Shown here piece by piece: positions 1 through 5,651 of a stretch of 6,863 nt of DNA. The translations under genes and the position numbers were made by a program. How positions within the stretch are numbered: the stretch's first letter is position 1; every line of letters begins with the position of its first letter. The stretch is from contig JASLCY010000367.1 in the NCBI GenBank assembly GCA_030151925.1, positions 1-6,863 on the forward strand, written 5' to 3'. The notes beneath the pieces were generated by a model. It ran no database searches. It worked only from the letters and a program-made list of their open reading frames with translations, and had not been told where the DNA came from. This stretch comes from Oligoflexus sp. (lineage in GTDB: Bacteria; Bdellovibrionota_B; Oligoflexia; Oligoflexales; Oligoflexaceae).

Positions 1-1030
1 CTCGAGGGCCGAGCCACGATAAAAAAAGCTTTTTGCGGGTGGTGAGTTTCGTGCCTCGCGCGCAGACGAAGATCACGAGGGGCCTCACAATGATGATGAG
101 GCCTAGGACAGTGAAGAGCCCCTTCCAACCCAGAGCCATCACGTCGGCTATACGAATGTTTGCGGTGAGGAGAATGAAAAGCAGGCCGATGAGCAGATAA
201 GTCAGCTGCTCTTTGAAATCGATCATGTTCCGCCGGGAGGGGAGCTTATGGTTGCCGACAGTCATCCCCGCAACTGTCGTCGCCATGATCCCGCTTTCGT
301 GGAAGAGCTGATTGCTGCCGTGGAAGATGGCCAGGACGCATCCCAGCGTGAGTATGTTGCTGTAGATATCCGGCACGAGATTGGGGCGTTTGAGCATCCA
401 TACCAACAGACTCCCGCATCCGAACCCGACCACGGCTCCGAAGGATAAACGCAGGGCCAGATCTAAGATCCCTCCGAACGCGGCCATGCCGGTGCCGCTT
501 GTAATGACATCAAAGGTGATCACGGCGATCAAGGCGCCTATGGGGTCGATCAATATGCCTTCGGCCTGAAGGATATTGTGGATATCCTTTTGCACGCGGA
601 TTCTCTTGAGGAGAGGGGAGACGACGGTCGGCCCCGTGACGATCACGAGCGTGCTGAAGAGCACGCAGAGCTTCCAATTCCAGCCTAGGATCGCATAAGC
701 CACCAGAGAGGCGCCAGCTGCGGTAAGGAGCACGCCGGTGGTCATCAGGCGCTGGATGATGATCTGATGCTTTCGCATGTAAGCTAGGTTGAGTTGAAGG
801 CCGCCTTCGAACAGAATAACGGCCACCGCCGTCCCGACTAAGGCCTGCAGGTGGGTGCCTAACAACTTCGGGTCGATGATATGAAATCCATCCGGACCGC
901 AGGCGACCCCGACGATCAAGAGGATGACGATGCCCGGGACTGCAAGGCGACGCGCGAGGATCATCGAACCAAGGCCGGCAACGATGGCAAAGGACAGCAT
1001 CAGCGGAAGATCGGAGATACGCAGGGACAA
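1..1030 (-). CDS. CPA1-type Na+(K+)/H+ antiporter, C-terminus cut by the window edge
   Basis: Predicted inner-membrane monovalent cation/proton exchanger for pH and ion homeostasis. The 343 visible codons are almost wholly hydrophobic helices. Helices open at about residues 8-26 and 31-45. FEGGL (74-78) follows, then VTGPTVVSPLL (131-141), the characteristic EGILIDPIGALIAV (157-170) whose Glu157 and Asp162 match the acidic ion-site motif of this family, a conserved FKEQLTYLLIG (272-282) and a late RPL (316-318). The frame leaves the window at WLGPR, which in relatives is followed by GIVAA and more helices, and often by a cytoplasmic TrkA-N-like domain; that part cannot be judged here. I chose the TTG at 1030 because AGGAGG (1040-1045) lies 9 nt upstream. 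An in-frame ATG at 1060 lacks a ribosome site and overlaps the likely -10 box. Family assignment is firm; the ion transported is not known. Confidence 0.93.
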   Translation of the reverse strand, partial: MSLRISDLPLMLSFAIVAGLGSMILARRLAVPGIVILLIVGVACGPDGFHIIDPKLLGTHLQALVGTAVAVILFEGGLQLNLAYMRKHQIIIQRLMTTGVLLTAAGASLVAYAILGWNWKLCVLFSTLVIVTGPTVVSPLLKRIRVQKDIHNILQAEGILIDPIGALIAVITFDVITSGTGMAAFGGILDLALRLSFGAVVGFGCGSLLVWMLKRPNLVPDIYSNILTLGCVLAIFHGSNQLFHESGIMATTVAGMTVGNHKLPSRRNMIDFKEQLTYLLIGLLFILLTANIRIADVMALGWKGLFTVLGLIIIVRPLVIFVCARGTKLTTRKKLFLSWLGPR

Positions 1031-1059
1031 GAGTGAGTTCCTCCTAACAAGGAGACTCA

Positions 1060-1088
1060 TTTATACAGGACCGACGGTCCGGTGCCCA
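1060..1088 (-). promoter_or_regulatory. Candidate sigma-70 promoter of the antiporter gene, with a spacer dyad
   Basis: Read on the minus strand, TGGGCA (1083-1088, 4 of 6 matches to TTGACA) is followed after exactly 17 nt by TATAAA (1060-1065, 5 of 6 to TATAAT). An A8 run just upstream could act as an UP element. The spacer holds the perfect inverted repeat GGACCG-T-CGGTCC (1068-1080). Transcription would begin near 1053, placing AGGAGG close to the 5' end of the message and supporting the TTG start at 1030. Prediction from sequence only. Confidence 0.5.
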
Positions 1089-1142
1089 TGCGGTTTTTTT
1101 TGATCCTGGGGTGAAATCCCTGGTATTGTATGTATTAGATCG

Positions 1143-1174
1143 AAAAGCCGAAGTCTCGCCAGACTTCGGCTTTT
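1143..1174 (-). terminator. Intrinsic terminator after the cytochrome gene
   Basis: A perfect 14-bp stem, AAAAGCCGAAGTCT (1143-1156) with AGACTTCGGCTTTT (1161-1174), encloses a 4-nt loop. It begins six bases past the cytochrome stop codon, ahead of the antiporter promoter. On the minus strand the stem ends in four T. On the plus strand there are six T plus a further T-rich run, so it could work in both directions, though no plus-strand gene lies to its left. Confidence 0.88.
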
Positions 1175-1179
1175 TTGTT

Positions 1180-1863
1180 TTATTCGCCAGTTCCGCTGGT
1201 GACGGTTTGGGGCGTGCCGGCGTCGATCCAAGAATTGAGGATGTCGATGGCCGCGTCGGGGAGAGGTTGAGTGGGCGGCATCGCCTGTTCGGTGATCGCT
1301 TCTTTTTTGATTTTTTTGATGTACTTCACGACGTTCTCGTACGACTCGAAGTTCAAGCCGCCCTTGTTGCCGCCCTTAACCGAGTGGCAGCTGAGGCAAT
1401 AAGGTTTGATCACATTTGTGTTCACATAGGCGTAGTCGATCGTAGGCGTCGTTGGCTCGCTCGGATCGTTCGGGGTGGTTGGGGTGTCCGGTGTGGTCGG
1501 CGTGTCCGGCGTCGTGGGTGTTGTTTCGACGGTCTGGGGAGCGCCGGCTGCAATCCAGCTCGAGAGTATGGCCGCGACGTCGCTATCCAGAGGACCGCTG
1601 GGCGGCATGGCTTGTTCGACGAGAGCCTCCTTCTTCACTTTCGCGAGGTTTTTAGTCACGTTCGCGTAAGTCTCAAGATTGATTCCACCTTTGTTATGCC
1701 CAGCCGCCGAGTGGCACTGCAGGCAATAAGGTGAGAAGACCTTGCTGTTGACGTAAGCATAATCTATCGCGTCCGCAGCGTAGCTCGACGCCGACAGGGC
1801 CGCTGACATCGTGATGAGAATCGTTCCTAATCTCACATTAAGGCTTAGACCGGACTTCTTCAT
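1180..1863 (-). CDS. Secreted diheme cytochrome c built from a duplicated domain
   Basis: Predicted periplasmic electron carrier, 227 residues. A signal peptide has KK after Met1, a hydrophobic core at about 12-25 and likely cleavage after SYA (27-29). Two 80-residue domains follow (33-112 and 142-221). Each carries a heme-binding CxxCH (Cys47-His51, Cys156-His160) and a probable axial Met in AMPP (Met86, Met195), exactly 35 residues after the heme His in both. Each ends in a WI-x-AG motif resembling planctomycete-type cytochrome c domains (PSCyt1-like). A Thr/Pro/Asp linker (113-141) separates them. The start at 1863 was chosen because the signal peptide begins there and AAGGTG (1868-1873) precedes it; an in-frame start at 1920 would add 19 polar residues before it. 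No oxidase, dehydrogenase or maturation gene is adjacent, so the electron partner is unknown. Confidence 0.92.
   Translation of the reverse strand: MKKSGLSLNVRLGTILITMSAALSASSYAADAIDYAYVNSKVFSPYCLQCHSAAGHNKGGINLETYANVTKNLAKVKKEALVEQAMPPSGPLDSDVAAILSSWIAAGAPQTVETTPTTPDTPTTPDTPTTPNDPSEPTTPTIDYAYVNTNVIKPYCLSCHSVKGGNKGGLNFESYENVVKYIKKIKKEAITEQAMPPTQPLPDAAIDILNSWIDAGTPQTVTSGTGE
1201..1440 (-). repeat. Second copy of the duplicated cytochrome domain
   Basis: Residues 142-221 align without gaps to residues 33-112 (coded by 1528-1767). About 50 of 80 positions are identical by hand count, including the shared IDYAYVN opening, YCL-x-CHS, KKEA, EQAMPP and the PQTV end. The identity shows an internal duplication within the gene. 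Confidence 0.85.
1528..1767 (-). repeat. First copy of the duplicated cytochrome domain
   Basis: Residues 33-112, directly after the signal peptide. The partner copy is at 1201-1440, and the intervening 87 bases (1441-1527) encode a linker with PTTPDT-like iterations that differ in their synonymous codons. Confidence 0.85.
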
Positions 1864-1920
1864 TGCGCACCTTTCATTCCATGCTAGATTTCTCGATAAT
1901 TTCGAACAACGACGACTCAA

Positions 1921-1938
1921 CCGAATAGCATGATTCGG
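1921..1938. promoter_or_regulatory. 18-bp dyad between divergent genes, possible operator
   Basis: CCGAAT-agcatg-ATTCGG is a perfect 6-bp inverted repeat with a 6-nt centre. It lies 58 bp upstream of the cytochrome start and 88 bp upstream of the chosen radical SAM start, so one regulator could affect both. A weak cytochrome promoter, TTGAGT then TATCGA with a 16-nt spacer, lies next to it on the minus strand. I do not recognise the site as any known regulator's box. Confidence 0.3.
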
Positions 1939-2025
1939 AGCTTGAACGCATCTTCAAATTACCTGAAGATGGTGTTCATCCAGGTGTCACGGACCTGGGA
2001 AGTTTCCTTAGGCAGGAATGCGAGA

Positions 2026-3132
2026 ATGATGGACGAATATGATCAACCCGAACGCGGGGATAAACCCTGGACGGCTCGGAAGAGTCGAGGCGCGCAGATC
2101 GATCCACCCAATCGTTTTCAAACGACGCGAATCGACTATGACGTCGCCCCCGAGGCCTGGGAAGAACCGGAGAAGGCGCCGGCGACCCAGGTGATCATCG
2201 AGCATTCGAAGTCTATCCTCACGCAGAACAACAGTCCGGACATCCCGTTCACCTTCAGCGTGAATCCTTATCGCGGCTGCGAGCACGGCTGCGCGTATTG
2301 TTACGCGAGGCCGACTCATGAAACGTTGAGCATGAATTCGGGCATCGACTTCGAGACGAGGATCATCGCGAAGGTGGATGCGCCGCGCCTGCTGCGCGAA
2401 GCCCTGATGAAACCCTCCTGGGTCCCCGAGAGCATCGCGATGTCGGGCGTTACGGATTGTTATCAGCCGATCGAGAAAACGTACAGGCTCACGCGCGGCT
2501 GCCTGGAAGTGCTCGCCGATTTCCGTAATCCGGTGTCGATGATCTCGAAGAACGTATTGATGCTCAGAGACCTGGATATACTCGCGCCTATGGCTGAACA
2601 AAACCTGGTTCGGGTCTTCATCTCGATTACGACCCTCGATCCTGAGCTTGCCGGCAAGCTCGAGCCGAGGACCCCTCCGCCGGCCATCAAACTGCGAGCG
2701 ATCCGCCTGTTGCGCGAAGCCGGCATCATCGTGGGCGTGAACGTGGCGCCGATCATCCCGGGCCTCACCGACCAAGAGCTGCCGCGCATCCTCGAAGCCG
2801 CTGCCGACGCCGGGGCGCAATCCGCCGGCTTCACCCTGCTGCGACTGCCGCTGGCGGTAAAACCGATCTTCCTCGATTGGCTTGAGCACAACGCTCCGCT
2901 CAGAGCCAGACACGTAAGGTCGAATATTGAAGATACTCGGGGAGGGCAGCTTTATAACGCGGATTTCGGGCAAAGGTTCAGCGGGACCGGGGCGTATGCC
3001 CAGCAGATCCAAACCATGTTCCCGGTCTTCGTGAAAAAATACGGCTTAAACAAGAGATTGCCGCGGCTCGATAGCTCGAGGTTCCGCCGTCCGGGAACAT
3101 GGATCCAAAAAGAATTGTTTCCTGACGATTGA
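2026..3132 (+). CDS. PA0069-family radical SAM protein (SplB/COG1533-like)
   Basis: Predicted cytoplasmic iron-sulfur enzyme of 368 residues. The CxxxCxxC cluster motif is CEHGCAYC (Cys85, Cys89, Cys92), within a VNPYRGCEHGCAYCYA context typical of the PA0069/Rv2578c group. These are related to spore photoproduct lyase (SplB, COG1533), but I know of no established substrate for this group. Upstream lies the family's RGAQIDPPNRF segment (21-31), and downstream the MSGVTDCYQPIE and VAPIIPGLTD segments expected in the barrel. An open frame runs back to an ATG at 1930, but those 32 residues match nothing in the family. The paired ATGs at 2026 and 2029 have AGGA (2014-2017) at suitable spacing, so I place the start at 2026. 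It diverges from the cytochrome gene and converges on the receiver/TPR gene with only 9 bp between stop codons. Family firm, function open. Confidence 0.92.
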   Translation: MMDEYDQPERGDKPWTARKSRGAQIDPPNRFQTTRIDYDVAPEAWEEPEKAPATQVIIEHSKSILTQNNSPDIPFTFSVNPYRGCEHGCAYCYARPTHETLSMNSGIDFETRIIAKVDAPRLLREALMKPSWVPESIAMSGVTDCYQPIEKTYRLTRGCLEVLADFRNPVSMISKNVLMLRDLDILAPMAEQNLVRVFISITTLDPELAGKLEPRTPPPAIKLRAIRLLREAGIIVGVNVAPIIPGLTDQELPRILEAAADAGAQSAGFTLLRLPLAVKPIFLDWLEHNAPLRARHVRSNIEDTRGGQLYNADFGQRFSGTGAYAQQIQTMFPVFVKKYGLNKRLPRLDSSRFRRPGTWIQKELFPDD

Positions 3133-3141
3133 TTCGCCGGC

Positions 3142-5220
3142 TCAGGATTTACGTTCCTGGAAGTGCAGGATCTTATCCAAGAACTTGGTCACGGCCTCGT
3201 TTTCAAGTTCCATATCCTGGAACAATCCATCACAGCAGCGATAGACGTTAACTCTTGAAGCCGGCGCTTCTACCTCGTCCGCCTTCTCCAGCGCGACCAC
3301 GGCTCCCTCGTCCCCGGCGGTCGAGAGGATCATGGGAACTCCTTTGGCCAGAGCGGATTTGCAGCGATTCAATAGGGACGAGATCTTGCGGCCTAAGGCT
3401 TCGTCGTCCACCGGGCCTGTGCCTTCCAATACCCGCAAGGTGCCTTCGATATCCCCTTTCCGGGCGAAAGCCAGGGCGAGATTGTAATCGATGATGTTCC
3501 GCAGGCGTTGCATCTGATCGGGAAGCCCTTTCCTGGCATTCTCGTAGAGCTCGATGCTTTGGTCGAACTCCCCTGCCCTGGCGTGCGCCACGGCCTTGTT
3601 GTTCACGTAGGCAAGGATGTTCTGCGCCGGCTTGAAGAGCTCGATCGATTTTTTCACCAGGGCCTTGTCGCCTGTCGCGAGGCCTATGCTGACATTCAGG
3701 TTGATGACGTCCTGGTGGTCGGGATCGAGGTCGTTCAATTTCTGGAGCGTTGCTTGCGTCGCATCGTTGTCGCCGATCTCATGCTGGGTCTCGGCGATCG
3801 CGCAGAGCCTCGTGATCGAATTCGGGGCGATTTCGTTCGCGCGGAGGAAGACCTTCAAAGCCGAGACGTATTCATTGAGCCTCATCAGGGTCTTGCCCAG
3901 GACGTTCAATACGGAGACGGATTTGTTGCCCAGCTGTATGCTTTGCATCGCGGCGTTCTTGGCTCCCTTGAAATCACCTGCTGAAAACGCCAGCTCCGCT
4001 TCGATATAACGCCGCGTCGGATCACGGTCCGAGTTCGGGTGGGCAAGATAGAGCTGCATATGGTTCATGGCATCCGTGACCTGCCCGCCCGCGAGCAAAA
4101 CCCGGATCTTCGTTTCCAGCGTCTTCTGTTTCGTCGGCCTCTCCCATTGGCTCAAAGTCGCGGAGACGCAATTAAGGAAATCGTCACGGCGAAAGGGTTT
4201 TTGCAGCATATCATTGACGCCGATCTCATAGAGCAGGGGTTCTTCCTGTTTTTGCAGGAGCGAACTATGGATGATGACCGACATCGCATGATAACCGATG
4301 GAGCGGCAGCGTTGAATGAGCAAGGGCGTCGCCAGGCCAGGCACGCGCCATTCCATTATGAGGAGATCCGGCTCCTTATTGCTCTGCAGCCATTCCCAGC
4401 AGAGCAAGCCGTTGTCGAAGGTCTGGACGTCCTTGACGTTGAATGACGAGAGAGCATCCTGCATGCTCGTCAGAACCGCGGAATCCGGATCGAGTATCAC
4501 GGCGGTTTCGACATTGACGGCTTGCGAGCCGGTGTTTTCATTCGGAAGATGGCTGAGATGCTGCTTGAGCAGCTCCTCAATACGGGAGGAATAGGCAGGC
4601 TGCCGCTGCATGACTTGCCAGAGGCAGGCGCGCGCGATCGCGTGGTTGCCCGCGAAGAGATGAGCCTCGGCCAACTGATAGAGGATTTCGACATCCTCGG
4701 GATAAGCCTGGTTCATGGCCGTGGCGAACTGCAGATGAGCTTCTTTATAAGCAGGATTATCCTTACAGAGGCGGCGCAAATAGGTAGCGGACGCCAGCGT
4801 CGCGTTCCAATCGCAGCTCTTGAGCGTCTCCAGGGCGTTTTTCATGTCGGCCTGGAAGGAGTCTTTGTTGAAAGGCTTCAGATGGTTAGAGAAGAGGCCT
4901 AAAGAAAAAGCCTTCGGGAGGATATACAGCTCCTCCTCGGCGGTATAGAGCGAAACCAGGGTCGAGGCCAGGCTATGCACTTCACGCGCGAGCTTCAGCA
5001 ATTGCAGGACGTTCGCTTTGCCGTCCAGGAAAGCCGAGGTTATAAGCCAATCCACCGGCTCCGCCTCGAGGATATTGACCGCTTCCGCCAGTGATTCGGT
5101 GCCCGTGACGTTCTCGAAGCCCAACTCTCTCAATGAAGCCGTCATCATCGGCCTGACTCCGGTCGATGATTCGCAGATCAAGATGCGCGTCGATTTACTG
5201 TCGAATGGGGCTTTTTGCAA
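3142..5220 (-). CDS. Tandem receiver-like domain protein with TPR repeats, phosphosites degenerate
   Basis: A 692-residue cytoplasmic protein with no signal peptide or membrane segment. Order: receiver-like domain 1 (about 11-133), a helical stretch with one clear TPR (173-210), receiver-like domain 2 (about 238-358), a run of TPR-like helices (about 365-620) and a short C-terminal tail. The conserved Lys of a receiver is present in both (HLKPF, Lys115; LQKPF, Lys341). The phosphoacceptor Asp is not: Ser62 in domain 1 (DWLITS) and Glu290 in domain 2 (DLLIME). The acidic pair is also weak (Glu17-Ser18; Asp244-Pro245). There is no DNA-binding or enzymatic output domain, so I infer a protein-binding adaptor or scaffold in a signalling pathway. 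The TTG start at 5220 has AAGGGA six bases upstream; no ATG or GTG is available in frame before the stop codon at 5269-5271. No histidine kinase gene adjoins it. Confidence 0.87.
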   Translation of the reverse strand: MQKAPFDSKSTRILICESSTGVRPMMTASLRELGFENVTGTESLAEAVNILEAEPVDWLITSAFLDGKANVLQLLKLAREVHSLASTLVSLYTAEEELYILPKAFSLGLFSNHLKPFNKDSFQADMKNALETLKSCDWNATLASATYLRRLCKDNPAYKEAHLQFATAMNQAYPEDVEILYQLAEAHLFAGNHAIARACLWQVMQRQPAYSSRIEELLKQHLSHLPNENTGSQAVNVETAVILDPDSAVLTSMQDALSSFNVKDVQTFDNGLLCWEWLQSNKEPDLLIMEWRVPGLATPLLIQRCRSIGYHAMSVIIHSSLLQKQEEPLLYEIGVNDMLQKPFRRDDFLNCVSATLSQWERPTKQKTLETKIRVLLAGGQVTDAMNHMQLYLAHPNSDRDPTRRYIEAELAFSAGDFKGAKNAAMQSIQLGNKSVSVLNVLGKTLMRLNEYVSALKVFLRANEIAPNSITRLCAIAETQHEIGDNDATQATLQKLNDLDPDHQDVINLNVSIGLATGDKALVKKSIELFKPAQNILAYVNNKAVAHARAGEFDQSIELYENARKGLPDQMQRLRNIIDYNLALAFARKGDIEGTLRVLEGTGPVDDEALGRKISSLLNRCKSALAKGVPMILSTAGDEGAVVALEKADEVEAPASRVNVYRCCDGLFQDMELENEAVTKFLDKILHFQERKS

Positions 5221-5228
5221 TGGCCGTC

Positions 5229-5240
5229 CCTTAGCTAAGG
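5229..5240. promoter_or_regulatory. 12-bp palindrome covering the ribosome site of the receiver/TPR gene
   Basis: CCTTAGCTAAGG is a perfect palindrome. On the minus strand its last bases form the AAGGGA Shine-Dalgarno (5227-5232) for the TTG start at 5220. Fifteen bases further upstream in the leader sits another small inverted repeat, GACTC/GAGTC (5244-5248 and 5257-5261). Either could form RNA structure limiting ribosome access, or be an operator. Confidence 0.3.
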
Positions 5241-5591
5241 CCTGACTCCACTCCTTGAGTCGGAAGCTTTAAGCAATTAACTTAATGGTTCGTAAGTTAT
5301 TTCAGAATAATCGAATTCGAAGATATATGGACGTAAAATTTAAAATACGAGGTCACGGTACCATCCCATGCCTCAAAGCCGGGAAGATAGATGCGGATTC
5401 GAGATTATTTTATTTTTCTAACCATCCGCAATCATTTATCGAGTCAGGAGTTCTGCTTCAGTAACTATGAAAAATATTAATCTTTAGTATTTTCTTCTTA
5501 ATTACTGGCGTTAAAAATATATAAGCGACAAGATAAGCGTTTGATTTTTAAATAGTTTTTATCATGTATTCAGGATTAACATGCATCGTTG

Positions 5592-5618
5592 TCAAGTCTA
5601 GGGCCCCCTTGCCGAACA
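5592..5618 (+). promoter_or_regulatory. Candidate sigma-28 (FliA) promoter of the lipoprotein gene
   Basis: TCAAGTCT (5592-5599), an 11-nt spacer and GCCGAACA (5611-5618) match the FliA consensus TAAAGTTT-N11-GCCGATAA at 6 of 8 and 6 of 8 positions, with the exact spacing. The invariant-like GCCGA core is intact. Transcription would start near 5625, giving a leader of about 27 nt before the GTG. The site was found by eye and may be chance. Confidence 0.35.
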
Positions 5619-5651
5619 TAGTATTGAATCCAGTAATACGGGGATTTCAAG

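Larger units (their letters stand above)
5221..5651. other. AT-rich intergenic region between divergent genes, no gene seen
   Basis: This 431-bp stretch separates the receiver/TPR gene from the lipoprotein gene. All frames are interrupted by stops and I see no convincing small gene. It is clearly more AT-rich than its flanks, apart from a GC-richer island at about 5348-5398. It holds an inverted repeat TGCGGAT/ATCCGCA (5392-5398 and 5424-5430, 25-nt AT-rich loop) and a direct repeat ATAAGCG (5521-5527 and 5533-5539, 12-bp period). A loose sigma-70-like pair on the plus strand is TTGATT (5541-5546) with TGTATT (5565-5570) at an 18-nt spacing. The promoter for the minus-strand gene must lie here too, but no clear hexamer pair stands out. 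Confidence 0.6.

Noticed and set aside
1058..1060. ATG as the antiporter start
   Set aside because: In frame, but it has no Shine-Dalgarno and overlaps the predicted -10 box; the TTG at 1030 has AGGAGG at 9 nt.
1111..1734. Long plus-strand open frame opposite the cytochrome gene
   Set aside because: It is the antisense shadow of a gene with clear heme motifs and signal peptide; its Arg/Gly-rich translation shows no domain and its start lies in the terminator region.
1930..2025. 32-residue N-terminal extension of the radical SAM protein from an ATG at 1930
   Set aside because: The ATG lies within the 18-bp dyad, the extra residues do not resemble the family, and a better ribosome site precedes the ATG at 2026.
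2008..3012. 334-codon minus-strand open frame opposite the radical SAM gene
   Set aside because: Arg/His-rich, low-complexity translation with no recognisable motif, fully overlapped by a well-conserved family on the other strand. Typical shadow frame of GC-rich coding DNA.
3120..3147. TCCTGA/TCAGGA inverted repeat between the convergent genes as a shared terminator
   Set aside because: Only 6 bp of stem with a 16-nt loop and no adjoining T-run on either strand; too weak to call.
3508..4902. Several plus-strand open frames of 92-158 codons within the receiver/TPR gene
   Set aside because: All lie inside a 692-codon gene with two domain types on the other strand; no ribosome sites or domains seen.
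5348..5400. c-di-GMP (GEMM) or cobalamin-type riboswitch in the intergenic GC island
   Set aside because: A short CAAAGCCGGG resemblance exists, but the conserved cores and paired stems of those classes are not present.
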